DNA of 64,000 nt from SURF-43 sp964628985 (GTDB taxonomy: Bacteria; Chloroflexota; Dehalococcoidia; UBA2979), in NCBI GenBank assembly GCA_964628985.1, contig CAZVNJ010000009.1, positions 1 to 64,000 of the forward strand, given 5' to 3'. The notes beneath the pieces were generated by a model. It was not told where the DNA came from, made no database searches, and saw nothing but the letters and a program-made list of their open reading frames with translations. This document shows, in pieces, positions 32,622 to 40,553 of this stretch; within the stretch, counting starts at the first letter, position 1; the number at the start of each line of letters is the position of its first letter. Both the position numbers and the translations under genes were made by a program.

Positions 32622-35009
32622 ATGGTCTCCGGAAGCGCCAACACCTCGGGCAACCGGATCACCTTCGGAGGGCTTGCCTCCGGCATGGACACGAACTCGA
32701 TCATCAACCAGTTGATGATCGTCGCCGAGCGGCCGATCACACTCGCCGCGCGCCAGCGGTCCACGATCGAGAGCAAGGCCGCCGCGATCGGCAAGGTCGC
32801 CTCGGCCCTCTCCGCGCTGCAGACCCGCGTGCAGGCCCTGAACACCTCCAACACCTTCCGGACGCGCGTGGCGAACGTCCTGGCCGCCACCGCGGACGCC
32901 AACAAGGTGAGTGTCACCGCGCAGCCGGGCGCCTCGGTAGGTGCGTTCACGCTCAGCGTGAGCGCACTCGCCACGTCGACGCGGGTGACGAGCGCGCAGC
33001 CCGCCGGCGCAGCCGTCTCCACGGCGGCCCCGCTGGACGAGGCCGGCATGGTCCCGGCTCCCACCGCGGGCACGTTCTCCATCAACGGCACGGTCTTCTC
33101 CATCGATGCCGCTACCGCGCGGACGGTGACAAGTCAGTCCGCCGTCGGCGCTGCCACGACCTCGGGGACCGCGCTCTCCGCCTCCGGTCTGGACATCCCG
33201 CCCACGGCGGCTGGGACGTTCGAAGTCAACGGCGTCGAGATCACCTGGGCGGACACGGACAAGATCAGCGACGTGATCGGCTACATCAACGCCTCCGCCG
33301 CCGAGGTCTCTGCATCGTTCGACGCCAATACGCGCCAGTTCACACTCACGCGGAAGACGCCAGGCTCTGGCGGCACGATCACCGTCGCCGATACGAGCGG
33401 CAATTTCCTCGAAGCGATGAAGATCGTCGACGGTGGAAACGTCGTAGTAGGTACTGAGACGGCTGGGACGGACATGCCTTCGCTGGCGGACATCGTCGCG
33501 GACATCAACGGCGCCGCCATCGGTGTGACGGCGAGCATCGAGGACGACGCGTGGGGGCGGCCGAACCTCCTGCAGATTACAGGCGGCGCCCCGGTGCAAC
33601 TCGGGTCCGCCGCGGACACCAGCAACTTCCTGCAGGCCGCCAGCCTGCTGGCATCCCCCGCAGGCAACACACGAGTGAGCCAGCGAGGCCTCGGCGGGCT
33701 CGACATCACCGCCGACCTGGCGGACGCACGCCTCGTGACGTCGCTCTCCCAGCCGGCCGGGTCGTTCAAGGTGAACGGCGTCGAGTTCACCTATGACGCC
33801 GCCGTGGACTCGATCAGCAACTTGATCTCGCGTATCAACTCCTCATCAGCCGGTGTGACCGCCTCCTACAACCCATTCGGCGACGGCCTCACGCTGACCA
33901 ACAACGCCACCGGGGCGATCGCCGTGGGAGTCGAGGATGTGACGGGAAACTTCCTCGCCGCCGCCGGGATCATCGGCACGACGCAGACCATCGGGACCAA
34001 CGCCGCCTACTCGATCGACGGCGGCGCCACCCGCTATTCCACGTCCAACGTCATCGAGGACGCCCTCACCGGAGTGGCGATCACCGTGCGAGACGTCACC
34101 ACGCAATCCGTCAAAGTCGACATCACCGTCCAGACGCAGTCCGTCGTGGACGCGGTGACCCAGTTCGTCTCGGCCTACAACGACGCACAGAAGGTGATGA
34201 CGGACCTGGCCAAGTACAACCCGGACGGTGCCAGCGGCATCCTCTTCGGCGACGGGACTGTCCGCCAGATCCAGGGCGGGCTGCGTCGACCGCTGACCAG
34301 CGCGCTCGCCGGAGTCGCTTCGGGGATCCGCACGCTGTCGGATATCGGCGTCTCGTTCGGCGCTGTGGGGTCGGCGGTGGGCTCCACGGACACGCTGCAA
34401 CTGGACGCACAGAAGTTGATCGCGGCGCTCAAGACACAGCCCGAGGCGGTCGTGTCACTCTTCACCGCCTTCAGCCCCAACGCCTCGCTCACCCCGGGCG
34501 GCACCGGGTCCATCGCCTCGATCAGCGGGACGCCGACCCAGGCGACGCGCACCGGCACGTACAGCATCGCCTCGACGGCTGGCGGCGCATTGACGGCGAC
34601 GTTCACGCCGAATGACGGATCGGCACCGGTCACGACGACCGGGACGATCACGGCCGGAGGGACGAACACCACGCTGATCCCCGGGGTAACCCTGACGGCG
34701 GCGGGCGCACTGGTTGCCGGCACGGACACTGTCGCGATCGGGGCGACGCAACAGGGCCTCGCGCGGACACTGAGCGAGTACATCGGTGTCCTCACTAAGA
34801 CCGCCGGCGTGCTGCGAGCACGCACGGACGAGATGCAGAACACTGTCAAGGACATCTCCGACCAGATCGAGAAGATGCAGGCCCGGCTGGCCGTACGCGA
34901 GCAGCAACTGGTCAAGAAATTCGCTCAGATGGAAGCCACCATCGCACGGATGCAGAACCAGCAAAGCGCCCTCACCCGCCTCCAGCAGCAGACATCGAGC
35001 AACCAGTAG
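32622..35009 (+). CDS. fliD: Flagellar hook-associated protein 2 (filament cap)
   Basis: 795 residues, long for FliD. N-terminal ITFGGLASGMDTNSIINQLM and the coiled D0 (IGKVASALSALQTRVQALN) are diagnostic. The middle (about 150-620) holds Ala/Thr/Gly-rich strand repeats with NFLQAASLL and ISNLISRINSSSAGVTASYN segments typical of FliD. The C-terminal coiled coil (MQNTVKDISDQIEKMQARL ... RMQNQQSALTRLQQQ) ends the protein. It caps the filament and polymerises exported flagellin outside the cell. The length seems due to an enlarged outer domain. Ten bases after flaG. Confidence 0.94.
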   Translation: MVSGSANTSGNRITFGGLASGMDTNSIINQLMIVAERPITLAARQRSTIESKAAAIGKVASALSALQTRVQALNTSNTFRTRVANVLAATADANKVSVTAQPGASVGAFTLSVSALATSTRVTSAQPAGAAVSTAAPLDEAGMVPAPTAGTFSINGTVFSIDAATARTVTSQSAVGAATTSGTALSASGLDIPPTAAGTFEVNGVEITWADTDKISDVIGYINASAAEVSASFDANTRQFTLTRKTPGSGGTITVADTSGNFLEAMKIVDGGNVVVGTETAGTDMPSLADIVADINGAAIGVTASIEDDAWGRPNLLQITGGAPVQLGSAADTSNFLQAASLLASPAGNTRVSQRGLGGLDITADLADARLVTSLSQPAGSFKVNGVEFTYDAAVDSISNLISRINSSSAGVTASYNPFGDGLTLTNNATGAIAVGVEDVTGNFLAAAGIIGTTQTIGTNAAYSIDGGATRYSTSNVIEDALTGVAITVRDVTTQSVKVDITVQTQSVVDAVTQFVSAYNDAQKVMTDLAKYNPDGASGILFGDGTVRQIQGGLRRPLTSALAGVASGIRTLSDIGVSFGAVGSAVGSTDTLQLDAQKLIAALKTQPEAVVSLFTAFSPNASLTPGGTGSIASISGTPTQATRTGTYSIASTAGGALTATFTPNDGSAPVTTTGTITAGGTNTTLIPGVTLTAAGALVAGTDTVAIGATQQGLARTLSEYIGVLTKTAGVLRARTDEMQNTVKDISDQIEKMQARLAVREQQLVKKFAQMEATIARMQNQQSALTRLQQQTSSNQ

Positions 35010-35034
35010 CGCGGAGCGGCCGGGCCGCGTGTCA

Positions 35035-35071
35035 GGGTTTCCCCGAGGCGCAAGTGCCGCCTCCCGCCGAT
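35035..35071 (+). promoter_or_regulatory. Flagellar intergenic element: GGGTTTCCCC and GCCGAT
   Basis: GGGTTTCCCC (35035-35044) with GCCGAT (35066-35071) before fliS, spaced like the copy at 32168. It also includes a GAGGCG/CGCCTC hairpin (35045-35063) that may end the fliD transcript. Confidence 0.3.
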
Positions 35072-35136
35072 GGTTCAACTGACCGGCGCACTGACAAGGT
35101 GGACGCCGGCCGGGCTTCGGACGTACGGAGGCAGGA

Positions 35137-35559
35137 TTGAACCAGGCGGCGCAGAACACGTACCTCCGCATCCAGACGGAGACGGCCTCCCCGGGCCAGT
35201 TGGTCATCATGCTGTATGACGCGCTGCTGCGTGACCTCGCTCGGTCCGAGCAGGCGCTCATGCGGGCCGACATCGAGGGCGCCCACGCCTCGCTGCTGCG
35301 CTGTCAGGATGTGATCCTCGAACTGATCGCCAGCCTGGACATCGCCGGAGAGGGCGAGGCCGGCGTGCTGGCTCGTCAGATGGCCCCCCTCTACGAGTAC
35401 ATCTACCGCCGCACTCTGGACGCCAGCCTGCGCAAAGACGTCGGCCCGGTGCAGGAGGTCGTCCGCCTGGTGACACCGCTACGCCAGGCCTGGCAGGTCG
35501 CCCTGGAGTCACTCGCCCTCGAGGCGGGAGGAGCATCGATGGAGGCCATCCGTGGGTAG
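35137..35559 (+). CDS. fliS: Flagellin export chaperone FliS
   Basis: 140 residues, all-helical. NTYLRIQTETASPGQLVIMLYDALLRDLARSEQAL near the N-terminus is the FliS signature (Y-x9-SP-x-L-I-x-x-L-Y-D-x-x-L). FliS holds flagellin in the cytoplasm and prevents premature polymerisation. TTG start at 35137 with GGAGG 8 bases upstream; there is no closer ATG. Its end overlaps the next gene by 8 bases. Directly follows fliD, as in many bacteria. Confidence 0.93.
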   Translation: MNQAAQNTYLRIQTETASPGQLVIMLYDALLRDLARSEQALMRADIEGAHASLLRCQDVILELIASLDIAGEGEAGVLARQMAPLYEYIYRRTLDASLRKDVGPVQEVVRLVTPLRQAWQVALESLALEAGGASMEAIRG

Positions 35560-35956
35560 CGCCGCTCTCCAGTTCGAACTGCTCCGCGAGATCTTCGACC
35601 TGGCGCGCGCGCAGCGCGCCAGCCTGGAGACTGACGACATTGACCGCGTGCTCGACCTGATGGCCGAGCGTGAGGTGCTCCTCGAGCGGCTGACCCGCGT
35701 CGCCGAGGCGCACGCCGAGGTGCCGGAGAACGTGGTGGTCTTTCCGCGCGCCGTGGACTCCATCCAGCAGGACGCCATCGCCCTTGACACGGTGATCCGG
35801 GGCATCCTGGAGCACGACCGGCAGAACGAGGCGTTGCTGTTGGAGAAGATGGCGCAGGTCCGCGAGGAACTGCCCCGCGTGCGCCAGGCATTTCGCGCGG
35901 CGGGCGCGTACCGCCCGGTGGATGAGGCGCCGGGCTACGTGAACCGTCGTTCGTAG
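35552..35956 (+). CDS. FliT/FlgN-like export chaperone
   Basis: 134 residues, nearly all helix. LLREIFDLARAQRASLETDDIDRVLDLMAEREVLLERL gives the long heptad pattern seen in FliT and FlgN, with a second helix (ALDTVIRGILEHDRQNEALLLEKM). Such chaperones bind FliD (FliT) or FlgK/L (FlgN). Next to fliS and fliD, a FliT role is most likely, but sequence alone does not separate the two. GTG start at 35552 overlaps fliS by 8 bases, so coupled translation. Confidence 0.75.
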   Translation: MGSAALQFELLREIFDLARAQRASLETDDIDRVLDLMAEREVLLERLTRVAEAHAEVPENVVVFPRAVDSIQQDAIALDTVIRGILEHDRQNEALLLEKMAQVREELPRVRQAFRAAGAYRPVDEAPGYVNRRS

Positions 35957-35974
35957 CGCATCGAGGGCGCGGCC

Positions 35975-36670
35975 ATGGCTCAGTCCACCCCCGTTACCCG
36001 TCGGCACCGTCGAGGCACGCGCTGGGCCGCCGGAAGCGCGGTCCTGGTGCTCGCCTCCGTCACTGGCTTCGTGATGGCCGGCACGGGCATGGAGGCCGGG
36101 CCCATCTCCTCGGCCCAGCGCCAGGCTGCTGAGGGGGCGGCCGCCCGGATCGTCGCCGGCGGTGGCACCCGACCACAGGCCCAGGGCTGGCGGCCGGCAT
36201 CTGTCGCCGAGTCCAACCCGATCGAGTTCGCAAAGGGCGGGAAGGTCCTGACCACCGCCTTCGCCAACCGTGTCGTCATCCGATCGGTCGGCATCGACGT
36301 GCAGGTGCAGCCCGTCGGCCTCGTCTTCACGCAGGGCAAACTGCAGTACGACGTCCCCTATGTGGAGGCCGGCCAGTACGTGGGCACCGCCCAGCCGGGC
36401 CGGCCGGGGAACGCCGTCATCGGCGGGCACGTGTCGAGGCGCGGCGCACCGGGTGTATTCGCGGCCCTGCCGAAAGTCGTCGCCGGGGATGTGGTGGAGG
36501 TCTTCAGGGGCGAACAAGTCTTCCGATACTCCGTAACAGAGATTCGCGTCGTCGCATCGGATGCGACGAGCGTGATGAGTCAAACGCAGGATGCGACCTT
36601 GACGCTCATCACCTGCTTCCCAGACGACGGCCTGCGTGAGCGGCTCGTCGTGGTCGGGAAGTTGATGTAG
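35975..36670 (+). CDS. Sortase (class E/D-like) inside the flagellar cluster
   Basis: 231 residues. N-terminal basic patch and membrane helix (about 18-36), then linker and sortase barrel: His152 in IGGHVSRRG, Cys214 in TLITC and Arg223 in RERLVVVG form the catalytic triad. GDVVEVFRG and FRYSVTEIRVV are the last barrel strands. It lies 18 bases after the FliT-like gene on the same strand and 70 bases before flgM, so it is in the flagellar transcript. No sorting-signal substrate is seen in the window. An anchor for an appendage protein, or general surface protein, is possible. A second sortase is at 20037. Confidence 0.85.
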   Translation: MAQSTPVTRRHRRGTRWAAGSAVLVLASVTGFVMAGTGMEAGPISSAQRQAAEGAAARIVAGGGTRPQAQGWRPASVAESNPIEFAKGGKVLTTAFANRVVIRSVGIDVQVQPVGLVFTQGKLQYDVPYVEAGQYVGTAQPGRPGNAVIGGHVSRRGAPGVFAALPKVVAGDVVEVFRGEQVFRYSVTEIRVVASDATSVMSQTQDATLTLITCFPDDGLRERLVVVGKLM

Positions 36671-36706
36671 CGCGGCCCTCGTGCCGCCCGGCCATCTGGT
36701 TGGGAG

Positions 36707-36712
36707 TACGAT
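36707..36712 (+). promoter_or_regulatory. Possible -10 box before flgM (TACGAT)
   Basis: TACGAT overlaps the in-frame ATG at 36711. If used, transcription begins near 36719, and the start codon must lie downstream; TTG 36741 with its AAGGAG site fits. Confidence 0.4.
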
Positions 36713-36740
36713 GGGCCAACGGTCGAAGGAGCATCCTGCG

Positions 36741-37004
36741 TTGGAAATTTCCGAGTCATCCGCGGCGCGTGTGCGCCGTACCGCTGACCCCCCTGCCGCC
36801 TCGCGGCGTCAGCCCTCGACGACCGCCGATGCCGCGGCGACGGACAGCATCGAGGTTTCACCCGAGGCTCGCGCCCTGGCCGGCGTGGACGATCTCACCC
36901 GCGCCCGCCGGGTCCAGCAGTTGCGCGCGCAGGTGGATGCCGGCACCTACACGGTGGACCCCACCGAGGTGGCACGTCGCATGGCGGAGCGCGGTGAGGC
37001 GTAG
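36741..37004 (+). CDS. flgM: FlgM-like anti-sigma-28 factor
   Basis: 87 residues from TTG 36741. C-terminal half SIEVSPEARALAGVDDLTR then RVQQLRAQVDAGTYTVDPTEVARRM matches FlgM (R-V-x-x-L-x-x-x-I-x-x-G-x-Y-x-V-D-x-x-x-I-A), and the start LEISESSAARVRR fits short FlgM N-termini. FlgM binds FliA until the hook is complete, then is exported. The sigma-28 promoter at flagellin 1 fits its presence. TTG 36741 has AAGGAG 9 bases upstream; ATG 36711 is an alternative start. FliA itself is not in the window. Confidence 0.85.
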   Translation: MEISESSAARVRRTADPPAASRRQPSTTADAAATDSIEVSPEARALAGVDDLTRARRVQQLRAQVDAGTYTVDPTEVARRMAERGEA

Positions 37005-37073
37005 CCGTCCTGCAGAGTCGCCAGACCGCCGCCCGGGTCGCGTCCCCTAAGGCCCCCGCGGAGACGAGACGCG

Positions 37074-37084
37074 GGGATTTCCCC
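37074..37084 (+). promoter_or_regulatory. GGGATTTCCCC element before fliF
   Basis: Palindrome-like GGGGATTTCCCC (37073-37084) with the same TTTCCCC core as the elements before flaG and fliS, 57 bases before the fliF start. Role unknown. Confidence 0.25.
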
Positions 37085-37140
37085 ATACGGAGCCCGCGAG
37101 TCCGTCCGTACGCTCGACCGCGAGGTCAAGGAGTGTGCGC

Positions 37141-38748
37141 GTGGGCTCGACGACGGCTCGTCTGCTGGACATCTGGAGCGGCCTCTCGCCAGCGCGAAAG
37201 GGCATGCTGACCGCCACCGCATTGAGCCTCGGTGCCATCCTGTTCTTCGTCTACTCGTGGTCCGGCCGCACCGAGATGGTCACCCTCTACTCCGGCCTCG
37301 ACCCCGCCGACAGCGGACGGATCGTCGAGCAACTGCGCGCGCAGGGCGTCGCCTATGAGGTCGACGCGAGCGGTGCGACCGTGCGCGTCGATGCGGCCAG
37401 CGTGGACGACATGCGTGTCAACTTCGCCGCGCAGGGGCTTCCGCAGGGCGGGAGTGTCGGCTTCGAGATCTTCCAGAACAACCAGTTCACCGCCACCGAC
37501 TTCGTGCAGCGCCTGAACTTCCAGCGTGGCCTGCAGGGCGAACTCGCGCGGACCATCGAGTCCTTCCCGGCCGTCGAGCACGCGCGGGTGCACCTCGTAC
37601 TACCGGAGAAGTCGCTCTTCGCGAAGGACCAGCAGCCGGCCACCGCCTCCGTAGTCCTTGCCCTCCGACCTGGGCGTCGCCTGCAGCCCAACGAGGTGAG
37701 CGGCATCGCCCACCTCGTCTCCGGCGCTGTGCAGGGGCTTGCGAAGGACCGCATCACGATCCTCGACCAGAGCGGCGCGATGATCTTCGACGGTGCGATG
37801 CAGAAGGAGGACGGCTTTGGCATGACCGCCTCCCAACTTGGGCTTCAGCAGCAGTACGAGCAGTCGCTGGTGGAGAGCGCGCAGGGGATGCTGGACCGGG
37901 CGCTTGGCCCGGCGAAGGCGACCGTCTCAGTCCGCGCCGCGATGAACTTCGACCGCGGTGAGGTGGAGAAGGAGACGTTCAGCGCGCCGCAGAGCGGGAC
38001 CGCGCGCTCCAGCAGCACCGTGACGGAGACCTACACCACAGCCGCTGGGCTGGACACAGCCGGACAGATCCCAGGTGCACTCGCCAACGTCCCTGCAGCG
38101 AACGGCAACCTCCCCGCGCTCGCCACGCCCGCGGCCGGCTCCGGCAATGGGACGAACTATCAGCGGCAGGAGCAGACCTCAAACTTCGAACTCGACCGCA
38201 CGAAGACGAAGTCGGTCACCGCGCCAGGGAAGCTCGAGCGGCTCACTGTCTCGCTGATCCTCGACGAGTCAGTTGAGCAGGCCCAGGTGGACGCACTGAA
38301 GGCTAACGTCGCCGCGGCCGTCGGGCTGGACGAGAAGCGAGGCGACACGATCGCCGTGTCCCGGGTGAAGTTCGACCGCTCGGCCATCCAGGAGGCCCAG
38401 GCGGCCTTTGAGTCGGACGCCACCCAGCAGCGCCTGATGGGCTATGCCCGCCTGCTGTTGCCCGTCCTGGTGCTCGGCCTCGGGTTCGTCTTCTTCCGGA
38501 TGCTCATGAAGTCGATCGGCCGCCGCAGTGGCGCCCGCTTCAGCGCCTACGACGCCTCGGTCCCGATGCTGCCAGGCGGCGGAGGTTCCATGCAGCTCGC
38601 GCAGGCGCAGGCCGCCATCCGCGCGCTCCCGCAGGCGCCGGACCCCGAGATCCGTAAGAGCGACCTCGAGCTCTCGGTCGAGCGGCTCGCCTCGTCGAAC
38701 CCGGACAGCGTGATCGAAGTCGTCCAGTCATGGCTGCGCGAGGACTAA
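37141..38748 (+). CDS. fliF: Flagellar MS-ring protein
   Basis: 535 residues, the ring protein that starts basal-body assembly in the cytoplasmic membrane. N-terminal helix at about 20-40 (AILFFVYSW), then YscJ-like domain (TLYSGLDPADSGRIVEQL, GFEIFQNNQFTATDFVQRLN, VEHARVHLVLPEKSLF) and a second RBM part ending near 380. A C-terminal helix (LLLPVLVLGLGFVFFRML) and cytoplasmic tail for FliG follow, with RKSDLELSVERLASSNPD at the end. GTG 37141 has AAGGAG 7 bases upstream; GTG 37135 is too close to that site. Confidence 0.95.
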   Translation: MGSTTARLLDIWSGLSPARKGMLTATALSLGAILFFVYSWSGRTEMVTLYSGLDPADSGRIVEQLRAQGVAYEVDASGATVRVDAASVDDMRVNFAAQGLPQGGSVGFEIFQNNQFTATDFVQRLNFQRGLQGELARTIESFPAVEHARVHLVLPEKSLFAKDQQPATASVVLALRPGRRLQPNEVSGIAHLVSGAVQGLAKDRITILDQSGAMIFDGAMQKEDGFGMTASQLGLQQQYEQSLVESAQGMLDRALGPAKATVSVRAAMNFDRGEVEKETFSAPQSGTARSSSTVTETYTTAAGLDTAGQIPGALANVPAANGNLPALATPAAGSGNGTNYQRQEQTSNFELDRTKTKSVTAPGKLERLTVSLILDESVEQAQVDALKANVAAAVGLDEKRGDTIAVSRVKFDRSAIQEAQAAFESDATQQRLMGYARLLLPVLVLGLGFVFFRMLMKSIGRRSGARFSAYDASVPMLPGGGGSMQLAQAQAAIRALPQAPDPEIRKSDLELSVERLASSNPDSVIEVVQSWLRED

Positions 38749-38782
38749 CGCGACCAGGGCCCTCGCGGCCACGGAGACATTG

Positions 38783-39829
38783 ATGGTGACATCGCCGCCC
38801 GTCGAGACTCGCAAGAACGCGTTCGCGGACGCGCGCGGCCGCCGTCGGGCCGCGGCGCTCCTCATCGCCCTCGGGCCGGAGACGGCTGCCCAGGTGATGC
38901 GCGAACTCCCTGACGAAGACATCGGGCGGCTCACCTGGGAGATTGTCGGCATTGGCCAGCTGTCTTCGCAGGAGCGCGAAGACATCCTCGCCAACTTCTA
39001 CGAGACCGCGATCGGTCGTGACTTCGTCTCAGTGGGTGGTCTGGAGTACGCGCAGGAAATGCTCACCCGCGCGATCGGCAAGGACCGCGCGGACGAGATC
39101 ACCTCGCGGCTCGGTAAGCATGCAGGACCTCAGCCCTTTGCCTTCCTGCAGCAAGTGGACATCAAAGACCTTGTCAACTTCCTGCGCGGCGAGCACCCGC
39201 AGATGGTCGCCCTCATCCTCGCCTACCTCCACGTGGACAAGGCCTCCGAAGTGCTTTCCAACCTGCCCGAAGACCTCCAGACCGAAGTCTCCGTGCGCAT
39301 CGCGATGATGGAGCGCACCAGTCCAGACGTGATCGAAGAGGTGGAGGCGGTGATCCGCACTCGCCTCGGCTCCGTCTTCTCGCCGCGCGCTGAGATGCAG
39401 ATGGCGGGCGGGATCGACGCTGTCGTCGAACTCCTGCGCAAGGTGGACCTTGCGACGGAGCGCGTGATCCTCGAGGGTCTGGAGCGCACCGACCCCGAGA
39501 CAGCCAACGAGGTGCGCAAGCGGATGTTCATCTTCGAGAACATCACCCTCCTCGACAACCGCTCGATCCAGCGCGTACTCCGCGAGGTCGACTCCAAGGA
39601 CCTCGGCCTCGCCCTCAAGGGGGCGACCGCCGAGGTGCGCCAGCGAGTCATCTCCAACATGTCCGAGCGTGCCTCCAAGATGCTCGAGGACGACATCGCC
39701 GCCCTTGGCCCCGTCCGCCTCGCTCAGGTGGAGGAGGCCCAGGGCCGCATCGTCGCGGTGATCCGCCGCCTCGAAGAGGCCGAGGAGATCTTCGTGATGC
39801 GCGGTGGAGAGGACGACATGCTTGTCTGA
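38783..39829 (+). CDS. fliG: Flagellar motor switch protein FliG
   Basis: 348 residues. FliG binds the MS-ring and transmits torque from the stator. Motif RGEHPQMVALILAYL (middle domain) and the C-terminal torque helix with FIFENITLLDNRSIQRVLRE and DLGLALKG carry the conserved charged residues. N-terminal domain RRAAALLIALGPE. ATG 38783 with GGAG; TTG 38780 is adjacent. Overlaps fliH by 8 bases. Confidence 0.95.
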   Translation: MVTSPPVETRKNAFADARGRRRAAALLIALGPETAAQVMRELPDEDIGRLTWEIVGIGQLSSQEREDILANFYETAIGRDFVSVGGLEYAQEMLTRAIGKDRADEITSRLGKHAGPQPFAFLQQVDIKDLVNFLRGEHPQMVALILAYLHVDKASEVLSNLPEDLQTEVSVRIAMMERTSPDVIEEVEAVIRTRLGSVFSPRAEMQMAGGIDAVVELLRKVDLATERVILEGLERTDPETANEVRKRMFIFENITLLDNRSIQRVLREVDSKDLGLALKGATAEVRQRVISNMSERASKMLEDDIAALGPVRLAQVEEAQGRIVAVIRRLEEAEEIFVMRGGEDDMLV

Positions 39830-40553
39830 CCTCGCCGCCACCAGCCGGTTCTTCCTCCGCCGTCCCCGCCGAGCACCCGAGGTCACCCTGGGGTCGGACG
39901 GCCGCCTCGCGCCCGGCGACATCCTGGCCAGGCAGGCCGGAGACCCCGAGCAGATGGGCGAGGCCGGCGACATCGTGGAGGAAGCCCGGCGTCATGCCGA
40001 CGAGATCCTCCGTCGGGCGGCCGTCCAGGCGGCCGCCATCGAACGCGACGCGCGTGAATCCGGCTACCGCCGCGGCCTCGAAGCCGGCGCTGCCGAGGCG
40101 CGGTCCGAACTGGCGCTCGCCCTCGCGCTGGTCCAGCGTGCAGCCGCCGCCTCAAAGGCAACCCACGACGCGCTGCTTCGCGGTGCCGAGCGGGAGGCAG
40201 TGGAACTCGTGATCGACGCCGCGCGCCAGGTGATCGGCGACGCTGTCGAGCGCGACCCTGCCCTCGTCGTCTCCGTTGTCCGCCGCGCGCTTGAGCGGGC
40301 GGGGGCATTGAACGTGGTGCGCATCCGCCTGCATCCGCAGGACGTCGAGGTCGTGCAGGCGGCGCTCCGCGAGAGTCGCGGCCCCGCCGTTGCCTTCGAG
40401 GTCATCGCGGACGGCATCGTGACCGTCGGCGGCTGCATCGTGGACACCGAGGCTGGGCGCATCGACGCCCGCCTGGACGTCCAACTCGAGCAGATTGCAC
40501 AGGCCCTCTTGCAGGCAACGCCTGTCGAGACCCCCTCGGCGGTGGCCGCGTGA
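39822..40553 (+). CDS. fliH: Flagellar export ATPase regulator FliH
   Basis: 243 residues. The N-terminal tail has few predicted folds, then a long coiled-coil (EEARRHADEILRRAAVQAAAIERDARESGYRRG) and the C-terminal V-type ATPase E-subunit-like fold (ELVIDAARQVIGDAVE, LNVVRIRLHPQDVEVVQ). FliH anchors FliI. TTG 39822 follows GAGAGGA at 9 bases and overlaps the end of fliG by 8 bases; GTG 39804 is an alternative. Its stop overlaps the GTG of fliI. Confidence 0.88.
   Translation: MSDLAATSRFFLRRPRRAPEVTLGSDGRLAPGDILARQAGDPEQMGEAGDIVEEARRHADEILRRAAVQAAAIERDARESGYRRGLEAGAAEARSELALALALVQRAAAASKATHDALLRGAEREAVELVIDAARQVIGDAVERDPALVVSVVRRALERAGALNVVRIRLHPQDVEVVQAALRESRGPAVAFEVIADGIVTVGGCIVDTEAGRIDARLDVQLEQIAQALLQATPVETPSAVAA

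Noticed and set aside
30858..33599. 913-codon minus-strand open frame
   Set aside because: Antisense to flagellin 2, flaG and fliD. The translation is an Arg/Gly/His/Val-rich shadow with no domain.
20037..36670. Sortase substrates
   Set aside because: I looked for an LPxTG-like motif followed by a hydrophobic helix and basic tail at the C-termini of proteins in the window and found none.
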